Source of the DNA: Phoronis australis
Taxonomy: Eukaryota; Phoronida; Phoronidae
Assembly: GCA_002633005.1 (NCBI GenBank)
Contig: NMRA01001010.1
Coordinates: 7,294-53,522, forward strand
DNA length: 46,229 bases
Direction of reading: 5' to 3'
Position numbers and translations under genes: made by a program. Each line of letters begins with the position of its first letter. The first letter of the stretch is position 1. Below, in pieces: positions 1 to 14,500 of this stretch. The notes below the pieces were generated by a model. That model had not been told where the DNA came from. It was given only the letters and a program-made list of their open reading frames with translations, and ran no database searches.

Positions 1-93
1 ACTGAAAAACGAAAGACGTTTGAACTGCAAACAGATTTTTAATGAAAAATTTTCGTTTCAACCCAAAAATTGCGTTGTCAGAAGCACGTCTGA

Positions 94-202
94 ATGTTAG
101 TCAGTGGTGGCTCATTCCTTGCTCACTGTCCCATTCAAAATCAAGTTATTAAGCAAGCCCAGAACGGCTGCACGAAGACTTCAATCATTCGCCGGGATGC
201 AG
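94..202 (+). CDS. Possible upstream (first) exon
   Basis: An ATG at 94, preceded by an in-frame TGA at 91, opens a frame that runs to a strong donor (CAG|GTAAGT, cut after 202). The exon would end after one base of a codon, which fits the phase of the exon at 2245 and would make that codon Asp. The predicted N-terminus is not a convincing signal peptide, and an ATG at 104 in another frame also reaches this donor. A one-in-three phase match is weak evidence. The true first exon may lie between 203 and 2244 or left of the window. Confidence 0.22.
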
Positions 203-2244
203 GTAAGTGGCAGCAAAACTTATTGTCCGGCGATAGTTGGGCATTTGCAAAGGCCAGGACGTTTTAAAATAAAAACGTTTCGTAAACACGCAAGTTGATG
301 TCAGGCGTGCATGTTCAATGTCACAGTCGGGAGTCGAACAACAAGGCTTATTTAAACCAGAGCACATGTTACGCTACAACGAAAAGTTGCAGCCTTCGGT
401 GTATTTCCTATTTGTATTTTCATCAGAAATTTTCCTTATGCGGAACTCGGTGATTCTTTTCATAGCTAAAGCGCCAAACACAAGCTAAACGCAAGACAAT
501 CGAGTAACGGTCGTGACATCGTCAAGACAAGGCAAAAATTACAAACCCGTTATACCGATTCTCGGACTCAAGCCTTATACAGTAGTAATCATCCGTTGAA
601 CGCTTTAGTGACACGGGAGTTGCGTCGATCCCAAATTACCGTTTCTAAAATTTTCCTTGTCCGAAAGTCGCGGGACAAAATTCCGATGTTTATGACAATG
701 TCCGAAATTCGAGGATCTTTGAAAAACAGTTTTTGGACCTTGTACGAATTTCGTGGACTATGAAAAACTCATTTCGGAAATATTTATTCTTGGTCGAAAA
801 TGGCGGGCCGTCCGAAAATCACGCGACTTTACCGTATACTCTATCTTGTTTAGTCTTCAACACATTTAGATAAGAGGATGGATTCATAACTAGTTTACAT
901 GAGACTCTGTGAAGTGGGTTTCTGTTAATCTCAAATATGCACCAGTTTTGAATATTTGACATTCATTAGTTGTTTAACCGGGGTATATGCTTTTGTTTAA
1001 AAAATATAAACAAAAACATGATCAGAATGCATGTTTGATCCCAAATTAAATTGTAGAAAAATCACTGTTGTGAAAACAATGGCAAGTATGAACTTTAAAA
1101 ATATTCACTCATAACACTAATAGTGAAGACAGCAGGGACAAGGTAGCTTTCTACATTTAGTTTTGAACCGTCCGTGCACGTGGTTGCTGTGTGGTGGGTG
1201 AAGCTAAGGCATAGCGGATGAACTTTTCATTCGCGCTGTGGAATGATGCGATTTTGATATGGATTTGGTCAATATATGTGGTTGATAATTCATGAGTATT
1301 CCTTACTTCATATTCTCTTAAAAATGCAAGAACGTGCTAATTTTTCTCTATTCCTAAGATATGTTTTGGACCCCTATTTTTCATGCCTAGGAAACCCAAA
1401 CAAAGTACATTAGTACCCAAACGTTTTGGGTATAGATACATCACTGCGTCTACTTGTGTATTTTGCATATTTAGAAATGCAAAATTGCATTTTTTAAATC
1501 AAAGTAGTGAACCTAATTCTGAGTAGTGAACCTTCCCATTACAGCATTTTGGGTGGCATTAAATCGTTATATCACGTGGTGTTTATAAATGAGCAATTTG
1601 TTTGAGGTTTGGAACCAGCTTCAAATTTCAATCTTGAAATGCATCAAGGTCGAAGCTTTCTCTAGCTGCCTCTCACCTGTCACCTCTTACGTGTCATGCT
1701 GGCCATTTGAGGGCCGTTATAGGAGGGCTCGACTCGTTCTTTTCTTTCACTGTGGGCAAGTCGTTCAAAATTTACTTGTCCGAACTGAAAATTGTCATTG
1801 TCTGAAATTTGAAATTTTGTTGGTGTTGAATGAAACAAATATAATGAGACTGTGCTGCAGCAAGATAAATATAATGCAAAATCACTTTCAAAGAACTTAA
1901 GTGAAAACATCAGTAACAGGAACATTAAGTAATAAAAAACCAAAGAAATCATTGGACCGAACTGATTCTCTTATAGTGTCCCGCCTGCGTATCTTTGCTT
2001 AGCAAATGCAATTTAAAAAGTGGGCTGTCTTTGCTAATAAGGAACTTCTTCTTTTTGCCTACTCATGGATAAGTCTTTATTCCCTTATTTGTGGTAGAAA
2101 TGAACATATTGATTTCTTACCTATAATCAGGTGGATTTTTTGCAGATGATATTTTAGTAAATGATAGCTGTATTTGGTCATCAGCCGACATAATTTTAAA
2201 TCAGGTAGATCGTGATCTATTATGTCCGTTAATCTGTTTCGTAG
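203..2244. other. Putative intron or upstream sequence, nothing recognised
   Basis: AT-rich, with stops in all frames apart from short chance frames. The frame at 1589-1900 on + and its antisense partner show no recognisable protein. The 3' end (ATCTGTTTCGTAG at 2232-2244) is a usable splice acceptor. No repeat family recognised. Confidence 0.5.
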
Positions 2245-2526
2245 ATAGTAGGACATGCAGAGATGGTTACAGCTGCACATACCCTGCAGTGTGCAAGAAT
2301 GTCACAGTATCGTTTACTTGGGGAGAAGGCACTGGTTATGAGCTGGAATGTCGATGTGGCCAAAAAGGCACCTGTCGTACGAAAGGCGCAAAATGCAGGG
2401 ACGTTTGGCGCAGATATTATTCACGTCAACTTGACGAAATTGTCATAGGTGCAGAAGGAGTTTGTCAGTGTCCGTCGACTAGTCTGGAGTTCCGACTGAC
2501 CCGTGAACCATACTGTCTCCACCCAG
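2245..2526 (+). CDS. Exon 1 seen: Cys-rich ectodomain segment
   Basis: Residues 1-94 carry ten cysteines (C5, C11, C17 first) and a sequon at N19. The exon starts at phase 1 after GTAG and ends with one base of a Gly codon before GTAAGC. The spacing of cysteines suggests a disulfide-bonded extracellular module such as a short EGF- or lectin-like domain, but it does not fit a pattern I can name. The open frame is much shorter with an ATG or GTG start, so the true exon extends left of any start codon. Confidence 0.7.
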
Positions 2527-5500
2527 GTAAGCGGGACGTTTTTCATATTTAACGATGTAGTTTAATTACACTTTAAAAAACCCTTTTGACCAGTGCACCG
2601 ATATTTTGGACTATACTTGGCCAGCTGAGCTGGAGGCAGATATAGTATTGTCTTTTATAACATTTGCAGAACTGCCAAACAAAAACGAAACCAGTTTCTA
2701 GAACAAGACATATATATCGTGACCTCTGTCGAGAGAATCACACAACATAATCTCGCTCACGGTCTTCTTCATGCAGAGACGAACAACGGCCTAGTACTCT
2801 GTTGACGACCGCATGTGGCAGCCCGCAGAGACAACTTCATATAAAATAATTTTATCTCTTGTAAAATGTCATATGTTTCACAGTGTCCATACATTTGGTC
2901 ATGTACTGTAGCTCCTCTTTAAAGGGCCGTACTACCGGCCTTTTCACTGACAAAAAGTTTTGATCTACTTAACAAATTGTCAAGTTAATACCACACCAAA
3001 GTGCATTTGCAGTACTTACAACTGTCGCTTAGGCCTTGTGGCTGTCCACATAACGTTCTATGGAATAAATGGACAAACTTTGATTTTTCAAATCTGTTAG
3101 TACGATATATAATTTTTCTGAGAAATGATTTTACAGCCTAAATGAATGAAAAATAATCCAAAAAATGAATTCATATCAAAACTTTTATTTCTATATCATC
3201 CTCTTATTAGTACAAATTATGTTGCTCGGTCATTTTCAGGTTATTAAAAATTAGAAAATCCCTTCTCAACATGATTCGGTGTGTAAAATACGGTTTTTCC
3301 ACCCACTTGGGTATGAGTTATGCACTTCCTTGTTTAATATTTTAGGTTACAGTGATTGGTTTCAACACACTGTTCCTCAACTTGGGTTTGTATCTGAACT
3401 AGTTGAAAAATCATCAGCTGTGCTCGAGTCTTTGCAGTGGACGTTTTTGTCTATAATGAAAAATGGAACCAAGGTATGCAGTTCTTGAATGTTCCAATTG
3501 TGGGCCAGTGAACTCCCCAAATACAGTCAAGCATCATTACAACGTACATCTAGGAATCTTTGGAATTTATAACAATTAAGTTTGGTGCAACTTGGCTAGA
3601 CTTTTTATAGGTCATAGACCCACTGCGGTGTTTTTAAAAAGAAATAGGCCTACAGTCAATAGTTCACCATACTACTTATTATACACAAAATTCAAAAAGC
3701 AATGCAGTATATATTTAGTTGTGGTGTAAGTGCGTGCGCATGTTCCTCAGACTGTGGAATTGCAAAGTTTGCTGTTGTTGGTTGTAAACATACCTCATGG
3801 TCACAAGGTACGGAAAATTTTGAATGTTGTTCTGATGTACGGTAATTGTTGTAAAGGTTTATGTTGTGAAGATTGTGACTAGCAGCGAAATACTCGTGAC
3901 TTTGAAGTTTCTATGTTATATCGTTGTAAACATTCTAAACGGGATGTGTTGTAAAGAGGTTTGACTGTATTCTGTATGTTAAGAAGTTCGCCATTACCGT
4001 ATTCCTCCTCGTAGTACTCTTCTAAGCTTCATAGTTTTTATGCTCTCACATATAGATTTGTGGATGCATGTTACTGCCATCTCATGCAGTCATTTGGTGT
4101 TCGGCGTCTGCTCCCGCATCTTCAAAACCCCTAGGTGGATGACTTCTTGAAAGATGACAGATGTGTTTTTGTGAAGCTGGCCGCGGATAACCTTGACTTT
4201 TAGATGAACCTGAGCAGTGGATTTCTTTGCATTTGCCTCTGTATCTTTGGAGCTCCTTGATGGGTTTTCACGAAATTTGGCAAATAATGTACCATTAAGG
4301 ACTAATAAGATGACAACACCTTTTTATTTTTAGAAGGATAAAAGAACGTATTATGCATCACCTAACAGCCAGTCAGCTTATGGCGTCAGGCCCTCTCTAT
4401 CACGCAAACTGATTATAGGATTATTAAGGAAATTAGCAGATATGTTTTCCTACTGAAAACAGCATGACTGATGTTGATTTTCAGACAGATTCGCTTACTG
4501 TGATACCCCCTAGTGGCTCTTTTTTGCAGCCACAGACCACGTCTGTATCTCCTGAACTGAACCTTGCGATGTCTTTGAGAAATTGTGAAAGTTGACTGGT
4601 GCATTCTTAGGAATGTGGAAGCAGATACCAGATGTTGATTTTCAGACGGATTCGCTTACTGTGACGACCCCTATTGGCACGTTTTTGCATCCACAGACCA
4701 CGTTTGTATCTCCTGAATTCCTTGCAATGTCTTTGAGAAATGGCAAAAGTTGACTGGTGCATATTTTCCTATGAATGTGGCTGCAGATACCGAAACGATT
4801 CTTGTGGATTCGACTACCACTGCCTCTCAATGGCTAAGTCCATATTTTTATGTTTGCTTTGCAGTTTTTGGACTGATTATCTATTAGGGACATTTTCGAA
4901 GATGTTCAACATATTCTGTGCTACCTAGTGGAAATTTTCATGATACTAATAAAACCCCTAGAAGCAAACCATTTGTGTTGTAGTTGTGGGGGCATATGAA
5001 CGCTTTGTGTTGCTCTTGTCAAGTCATAAATGTCAGGAGGTGCACAGTTGAGTGTTCGTATCCCTCACGTACCTGAGGGAAACGTGCCTGTGCCCTCTGA
5101 GAGGGAATTTTTCAGGTAAAGGGAAAATTCTCCACCTTTTATTTCAACTCTGCATCTCTCTCGGCTTTACCCAGGCGTGTGAAGAATGGTCATTAAGTAA
5201 TGTTACAATTATGAATTAAAGACAATAGGTGGTGTACCATATCTGACGAATCCAGTTGTACCATTTGAAACCCCTTAAAAATCGTGAACTTCACCTACAG
5301 TAGTTTATTCGCACTTTGAGAATATGGGACAGCATTGATCAATGTTCAGACATACATGTTCTAACGTCTCCTGATGGCCGTTACCAAATGATCACTCAGA
5401 CATACAACATATACAACCTTTACCTCAACATGGATGTTTAATATTTATTACGACAATTGTACTGGAGTTAAGCTTAGAAAACGCTTGAAAGCATATTCTA

Positions 5501-8500
5501 TTGCTGGGCAGTTGTCTTCTTGGCCATATGACCTAGCCTTGAAATCCAGAATGAGGCTAAAAAGCTCAAACAATCTGACTATAACGTTGCTTCTGTATTG
5601 GTTGAATCAGTGATTTGCAACCCATGAATTTAAGCAGCCAAGTAAAAGTATCTGCTGTAATGAATGTATTGAGGGGTGGCCTGCCATGTAAATGTTTTAA
5701 ATAGTGCATTGTTTTTATCTAGTCAATAGTCTTGCCTGAAGTTAAAAATGAATTACTATGACTTAACGTTGACTTGGTGGATTTGAGTTTGTCCTTACAT
5801 TTAAAAGCGCATTTTGGTTTTCAAAACTACAATAATAAAAAGTTGAGAACTGCCAGTCGGGGATGGTCAATGCCCGCTTATGATGGCAACATTTACCATA
5901 ATTCAAGTTTTCACATTTCAAAGTTCGCCTTTACTGTTTTGACAGTAATTAAGATGCAGTCAACAATAGCCTAAAGATTGGATGCTTTTAAAAAGCTTAC
6001 CGATTGGTGCAGTGCGAGTGGGTGCTTAAATTAGAAATGTTAAAAAGTAATCACTGGGCTTGGGTGTAACTCAAACCAGAATGTTAACGGTACATTCACA
6101 GGTTTGCGAGTGGATTTCGTGTAGTAACCGTGCCGCCATGTGCTCGGACATCACCGTATTTAAGAAACTGTTGGATGAACCCACAAACAACTACATGAGT
6201 ATGAAGGATTTACAGGCACTTGTCTGTAAGATCCTGTCCACCAACATGACACAGATGTATGTAGACCTTACCAGAGAGACTCTGATGGTGAAAGATGTTG
6301 TAAGGATGGTAAGCTGTTGAATTCATCCTGTAAAATTATTCTGTTCTTGTTAGACACATAACGGTGTTGTCTCTTTATGATATTGTTTTAATGACACTAT
6401 TTCAAATTTGTGGTACATTTTCAAACCTTCAAAAAGCATTGCTGAAGCAGATCAGCAAGACACAACCAATGCCGAGCTACGACTCCTCTTGCGCATTTAT
6501 TTCCTTATGCATGCACAGCCTAAACCTGCTCACGGACAAACTTCAATTCAAGTGCTGGACCATTTTAGAGTTAACCTCTCACTGTTTCATTTTTTCTCAA
6601 TGATTTATTATTATTAGAGACAACAAATAGAAATTCTCGTTTTTTTCACTATTCTTCCTTCACGGAATTTTATGAAATTCAGCAAGAACGTTTCCATTGA
6701 GATGACGACGAAACTTTTCCAATGTCGAACGAATTCAAAATATTCTGCTCCCTGTGACCATTTTTCAGTAAATTTCTTAAGTCTGTCATCGCCATCTTGA
6801 TGTGTTTTCTTTCACGTCATTTGAAAGAGATGGCTGAATTTGAAGTTTTGGAACATTACCGGTTTGCACTTTGCATGCTGTTATGTGCTTACAATATGCC
6901 AATTGGCAATGCCCCTGGCTGAACTAGAAGGGTTGGTGGTCGCCCAAGTGGCAAGCAAATTTTCATAGCATTAAAGGATTTTAATTTTTCTGTGTGGAGT
7001 TGAAAAAAACGAATTTTATTCTCAGTGTCATGTTTTTAATTAAACATTAGCCTCATCGGTAATGTTTCACTTATATTTCTCAAAAAAGGTTATCTCCAAA
7101 AGAATTCCTTTTCAAAATTTTTGAAAGACTGTCTGATGCTACAGATCATGAGAAATTTACCAAGTGTTGTTTTGTCACAATTGCACAGAGCAGGCAATGT
7201 AATTAAATAAATCAAATTTAATTCTGTGACAACATTGGGTAGACACCAGCCAATTTTCGAGCAGATTCAATCACTGCAGCACCTCCTAGTGGCCATTTTG
7301 GTCTCCGGAAAGTATACTTTTTCAGTACTTGTAGTGAGAAAAGAGTTTCTGAATGATATCTAGAGAAGTGATTGATTCAGATGTATGTGATGCAATCGAA
7401 TTCCGCAGCACCCTCTTGTCGCTATTTTGGTCGCGGCAAGGGGCTTTTCACTACTTTTAGGGAAAAGTTTCCGAATGATGGCTAGAGTATCGATTGATGG
7501 ATTTAAATGAAACGTGACACGGGTATGTGATGGCAGTGTCCAGGACTAGATAATTTTCTGACAGGTTCGACCATTGCAGCACCCCCTGGTGGCTATTTTA
7601 TGTAGTTTCACCAGTTGTTTCCGCGATATCTCAGATTCCTGGTCGTATTTTAATGAAACTTGACACAAGGAAGTAGGGAATCACCGGGACGGTATATTCC
7701 ACTTTTCAGTCTGCCATCAGGCCAGGGGTGTGGCTTTTTGGTATTTTTGGGGAACAATTAATCATTTTTTAATGGAGAACTGATAGACAGATTTCAGTGA
7801 AACTTAATACCGGGATATGTGAGGGCAGTGCCCAGGCACAAGTTGAATTTTGGGTGAATTATATTTCAGAAACACTTGTTTTTATTAACAGCATTTAGAA
7901 ACAATTTTTGAGCAAGTGGACATGTGCAATCAAGTAATGCAAAAGTTGTGAGGTGGGGTCTGCTTTTGAGTGACGAGTTACGTAAGAACGATGACTTATA
8001 AAGGGCAAATTAACAGCGAACCTTAACATGTAAGTTTTGTGCAGTATAAACCTTGCCGGCAATCAAGTAGAATGGTCTTGATGTTGCTTTCCCTCGAGCA
8101 TTTTTGAAATTAAAGTACATTATTGTTCTTTTCTGTCATATTGTGACTGTTAAATAAATGAGGAACAATGAACCTGCTATGTACTCACGTTTCTCTTCAC
8201 AGATGCTGCATATGGGCACAATAACACATGCTGAACTAGAGACTGTGGCCGAGAATATGAACAAGTTCATCACCCATCTTTATGCCTTCGCCTCTGACCC
8301 TAAACCAATTGACCAGAAGTTAGGTCTCAGTCTTCCTCCTGAAAAAACGTTTGTCTCTAGATCATTTAATAAGGAATTCTCACAAGTCGTGGTGAATGGT
8401 TTTGCCAATCTGTAAGTAATCACTCTTGTCAAAGTCCATTCAAATAGAATCAGATAGGGTCGAATAATTAATACAATATGAAAAACGTCTCGTGAGAAGC

Positions 8501-11500
8501 TTGTCAGCGTGGTGGTGTTTTTGGTTATGAAATTATACAAGGAAGTAGCAATACTAGATATTGTCTAAGATGGGTATCCCATAGAATGAACCTTGCAATT
8601 TTTAGGTAACCTCCTCTAGTGCCGCTGATTCTTTTTTTTTTGCCTCAACTTCAAGGGGGAATTGGTTGTTATTTTTGGTGCAAAGAAATATTTTTCCACA
8701 TTAATTACTATTACCCTGGCATGTATTTACAAGTTATGCAGCAACAGAAATGGCCGGCACCTTGCTATGAAGTGCTTTTTCCGGCGTTCATTCTGCAAAC
8801 ACGTATGCCCAATGCAGACTGCAATCTAAACTAAGTTTGACTGCATGTTTGATCAACAGCTGAGTGAATACAGAAACAAAGTGCCGGCCTTTTGATGAAC
8901 CGTTTAAGTCACTTTCTATTGTTGTATGGACTGTAAGTATGTGCTTGGGAGACAATAATGCCCAAAAATCTGCAAGATAATTAGGAACCTCTATCTTTAT
9001 TACAGCTACCAACAAAAATGGTTGCTTTCCCTTTAATCTGTTAAACTGGTTGTAAGAGCTTTATGAAACATTGGCCACACATTTTAGATGGTAGTTTTGC
9101 CCCCTTGCAATTTTTTGGCACTGACATCTCTTACCTGCCAAATGGACTCGATTGATGCTTGTGAAGTGCTGCTAACTATGCGTTTACTAAAGAGTCAATT
9201 TGCAGGTGGTTCATGCTTACTTTGTGTGCAGTGCTGCTTTTAATTTCCCATGCTTCTTAACTATTTTGAAAAAATCAGCAGAGATTTAATGTAATTTGTG
9301 ATTTGATTATTAAATTAAAATTCTCCTACTTCTTGTAACTGTTATGCAGAACCACAGGTAACCAAATTGGTTAATTATTGTTTTTTATGAAAGTAAATGC
9401 CCCAGGTAGATGTGTCAACGTGGGTGTATCTCAACACTGTATTGTTGTTGCTATGAACTCATCATCTACAATTCTATGGTATGTCTGGAGTTCTTGTAGC
9501 ATAGTGTTTTCTGCTGGTTTTAAAATATATGGTGATCTTTCAATATGGTAACTTAATGGTAACGACAGCTCAGACTCTCAGAATGTTTACTGAGAGCTCT
9601 CAGCTGTAACCTTAAAAAGTACCCAGTGGATGCCAACTGCAACAGAAAAACACGGTAATAGTCAAGATATAATGTGCCCGAATTTGAGAACCAGTTTTCT
9701 CCACCGAATAATGGGCATCAAACTGGTTCTCAAAATACGGGCACGTTATATCCGACTGTTGCCGACAGACACACTTGTTTTGACCGTGAGCATCATTTGA
9801 TTACTGCTTTATATTGTTTGACTTTTGTTTGTTGTAGTTATTCCGGGGACCTTAAAGCATGGCTGAAAGGCGTGGGAGAGTGTCAAGTGATGAGAATGTT
9901 TGTGAGCAAGGTGCATGGCTCATTGCGATATGCCATTTTCATGATGAAGAAGTTACTAGGTACATGTAATGTCAGTTGTAACTTCATTGAAATTAACCAC
10001 AAAAATATTTTTAAAATGAGTACCTTTTATACTTACCGTTTTAATGGTATATCATGTACACGGTGGGTGTTTGTCAATATTCAGCATTGCTGGTGTTATC
10101 ATTTTTTGTGTGTGTTGGCGTCTGCCTCCCTATCTGCCAGACAGTGTGAAGAATCACCATGAAGGATGACAGATGTGATCCTGTTGAGAGCATATAGCTA
10201 TCTGGCATTAATTTTTGGACAGATCTACTTTCTTGGCAGTTATAGTTTTGTTTGAGTCAGCCTCAATATCTAATTACGTTCATGAAATTTGGTTTTCTAA
10301 TGATGGAAATGTGACAGATTTAGTCATTTAAATAGATCTAACATAACTTCCAAGTGAGCATCACTTACATCGCTGTCACCATTTGCGATGCAACAGTGGC
10401 TACATACCAACGCTCTGCAATCGTCGAGTTCTATGATTCTAAGATGGTGTTTTAACTCATCATTCAGAGTTCACCGTCAAAGAAGATGTAATAGGTACTT
10501 TGAAGGACAAGTTGCCACAGACTAAGAAACTCTTGGACATGATGGATGATAGCCTGACACCAGCAGTGGTTGGTACTGTAGAGTTGGCCCTGAGGAACCC
10601 TTTGCAGGTAGGAGCCTGTTCATGCTGATGGGGACATTGCTTGTAAGCATGTGTTCAAAGATCCTAAACAGCTAATATTCACTTCTCCAAAGAGTGGTTA
10701 TTTAAACTGAAACCCCACACCGTTTTGTCTTTGCTTTGATATTAGAATTAGAAATTTGATACGTCTGATACACGACAAAAGTGGATGAAATATGGTTTCC
10801 CTGTCTTGGGCCATCTTGAGGGATCATTCAAGCTTCTATGACTGTGAATTATGCTTGCACATGGCATCGACCACTTGTGCTCAGCCATCATGACGAGGAA
10901 TTCAGCTGAGCATTTGCAAGTTAAGTAATTAAAAATCTAATAGTTGACCAATTTTTATTAATATTTTGTCGGATAATTCAAATCTGACTTGAAATGTTTT
11001 GATTTCAGGACAAATAGTATTTTATCAACGAGATGGAATTTGTCGAATTGTAATCACTGTGTGTGCTCTGCTTTGACAGCTTGGCTGATGTTTATGTCTC
11101 CTCTAACATTTTTGGTTTCTCAAATACATAGTCTTACTTGAAATATGTATGCTGAGAAAAACTTCTTGGGAAATCTGACAAACTAATCTCTCCGACACAG
11201 AATGGCAGACTAATGAAATTTATTTTATTTTCTAATATTTTTTCATAAAATTATAATTAAATGCTTTTCCGCTTGTGCAAGTTCTGTGCCATAGCTGACA
11301 CCAGACAAAGTTTTGAAAATTTTTAGGCATTCACAACAGTGTTAGAAGCCTTTGAAAAAGAAAAAAAGCGCAATACAAATTACTTTTGTGCAAAATTGGT
11401 GAGATTTTACCGTACTTACAAAAATCAACACATATCAAAACAGATGACATCAGGACAGATTTGTACAGCCAATCACCTACTGTAGTATCGTCTCATATTG

Positions 11501-14500
11501 TAAACTTCATCCACGCTTGTACACTTCATGTTTTGACAGACACAAAAATATATCAAATCTCTGTATCGCTTTATGAGAAGTCTTCTTGGTAGCTAAATTC
11601 TATCTCATGTTGCCTTGTTAGACAGCTTTTCATGGAACCCAAATCGATTCTAACTTCACCGTGTACTTACATTAAATGATGGAAGTAATCAAACAAAATA
11701 CCATTTCCCATCATGACAACTAATTCTTTTAACTCTAAAAGTGACTGGGTGGCAAAATTCTAATTATAAAATGGCGTTAAGCTTCCTTACTAACTTTCCT
11801 GTTCTAATTCCCCTTCATTCTTGTTCACGACTCCCTGTGACGATGAATTTAGCTTCTGCCCAGACACCATGGGGGGGGGGGTAATTTTAGGTCACGTTTT
11901 GTCTTAATACATTTGACTTTTGGAGCTGTTTATTCCAGATGCACAACATGTTGGACAAACTTCTAAGTGTCCTACTGGATGATCCCAACAAGCTATGTAC
12001 CGACTCGTCATTTTTGGAGGGCTACGATTCCTCCAGCGTTCGGACAAAGATGAAGGACATCCTTGATCTGTTTTGCCGCAAACTTGATTATGATGCCCTC
12101 TGGAAGGAGCTTGGTCTGGACAGACTGGTGGACGAGGTCAAGACGTGGGTATGTGACAAAGGCATATTTCGAATCTCTAATCTTTCACAGTTTTCAAAAA
12201 GTTAGGCGGTTCCCTGTCAACATTTCATGTCAAAATAATTTGGCAACAGACACTCCTTTGCACAAAATTTGTTGAAAACACAAAATTTGTTGACTTTACA
12301 ACCGTGTTCACAATTAATCATTTTGATCCATGATTTCAAAAATAGGGCATCGAAAATGGGCTCCACAAGTTTCTTAAGCCGTTCACGACCAATGATGCAT
12401 GACAACATTTTGACCTCGTGTCAAATTGTTGTAATGGTGTATAATAATTTTAAAAATTAGCTTATCTATTAAACTGATTTATTCTAGACATGGCAATGAA
12501 CTTAAACTTACTTTTTGTTTGTTCAAATGCTGAACCAAGCATCCAAATATAGCTAGGTTATCTAAAATTGAGTCAGCTTGAAGGGCTGTTGCTGGAATTG
12601 ACCTATCGCCAGGATTTTGAGTGACGGCTTAACTGACCAATCAGAACGCACCATTCGTATCCAAGTCGCCATTTTAGCCGAGAAACAACACGTTGCCGGG
12701 TAAAATTTATTGTTTGTCGACATTTCACAAGGGGGCGGAGCTTGCGATAGGTCAATTATAATGATCGCCCTATGTATTTACAGCGCTGTATGCAGTGCAT
12801 ACAGTGGGTGCATATCAACACTGTGCATTTTTCTTGTTGATTATAGTCACAAATTGTATACTCCAAGTCATTCCAGTAAATTGTCTTCTAATTAATAATG
12901 AATCAAATTTCATTGTGCTATGCCAACTCTCAACACGAGTTTACTCAGTATTTGCTTGCTGAAAAAGAAGTTACATAAATGATTATTAACAATGCATGTC
13001 TAAACCACCAACGTTTGCATGTAATAGAATGGGTAGATACATTTAGACCAAAACAAGCTAAGTAACGTCATAATGAGCTTTTCTGGGGATCTGCATAAGA
13101 CAACTCCTACGTTTTGTTACCCCAACGCCTAAGGGAACCTAAGCCAAATTGTGACTAGCCATCCTGATCCATTCACATATTAAATGTCCATGCTGGCTTA
13201 GCCACAACGCAAATCCTGTTTGCATAAGATTTGCCAAACGGGCAGTATGCACCATTCCCCTGGACTGTTAAACCCAAGAAATTTCCAACATCACGATCTG
13301 ATCTAGTATCACATAAGATTAAACTTGACAGCCAAGCCCATTGTGTTGGTACATAATGCTATGGTAGTTATAAGCGAGTCATATAGCCTACAGTCACACC
13401 AAGGAATCAGCAGGTGAAAGTGAAGTCTAATTTCTCTGAAAGTCAACCATTTTTCTCCGTTCGAAGATTTTTTGGTGGTAGTATTTCATACAAATCACAT
13501 TTTCTTCCTGATATTTGATGGATATGGTTTGGAAATAGTATTTTAAAGAGCGGTTAGCGTCAGGAGCTCTGTTTACTACATAATTGCTGGATTACCTGAG
13601 CTATCCCATTCACACAGACAATGAGAGAGCTGGACTATTTAAACATTGGTTTGCCTACTTTTTCTCTTTTCTGTCACTGTCAAACTGATAATGACACGGC
13701 TGTATCCCGACTACCCAATCAGTGAAATCTGGATACTCATCACACATTGTGGGTAATTTGCGATGAAATGTGTGAATTAACAGTGCTTAAAATATCAAAA
13801 CACTCCCATGGTGGAAAATTTTCTTCTTAAAACAAAAATTGTGACAAGTTTTAGCTACCGATCCCAAAATTGAAGAAAAAGTTTCGTGTATTTTAAAAAA
13901 GTGTGATCTACTGTAGGTCTGGTTTAAATACTTGGTGTGACATGCTGTTGCCATATAGCACGTGCACTGCACGATACTTGCAAACACGATTTTCACTAAT
14001 AAATATATCGTGTTATGAACCTAAACACGTTTCCCAAAGTACTTACACCGTCTACACCCATTACGCTGAAGTGCACTGAGATATAGAAGCTATATATATA
14101 TGCTCGTGACTGCGCTAGTCATAACACCAGACGCTGAACGTGTAACTTGAATGAATATGTTCGGCTTTTAATTTTAATTTTGATTTTGAAATTAAAGAGA
14201 ACAGTGATCAACAAAGCTGACAATAGCCTCTCTGGTCATAGCCAGCTATAATTTATAGAACTTGACAATTTGAGGTACCTTACAATTAAGTACATTATAT
14301 ACATGTACGTATAAATATACATATATATTATACACATAACACTGCAGGATATCATATTAATTTTGCATTATTTCAGTTTGTGGTACCCAGTTCAGAGTAT
14401 ACTGTGCGCTTTGATCCTGACAAGTTTGTAGATGACACAAAGCAGTTCGTCAACATGTTTGGTCCTCTTGGGAAGATTGGTTGGCAATGGACCTCCAACA

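Larger units (their letters stand above)
6309..8202 (+). other. Intron carrying dispersed repeat copies
   Basis: Starts GTAAGC, ends TTCTCTTCACAG. Positions 7110-7870 are diverged copies of the dispersed repeat. Nothing recognised in 6309-7110. Confidence 0.55.

Noticed and set aside
4740-4928. 62-codon Cys-containing frame that might be an exon
   Set aside because: It lies in the tandem repeat, lacks matched splice sites, and its first copy carries stops.
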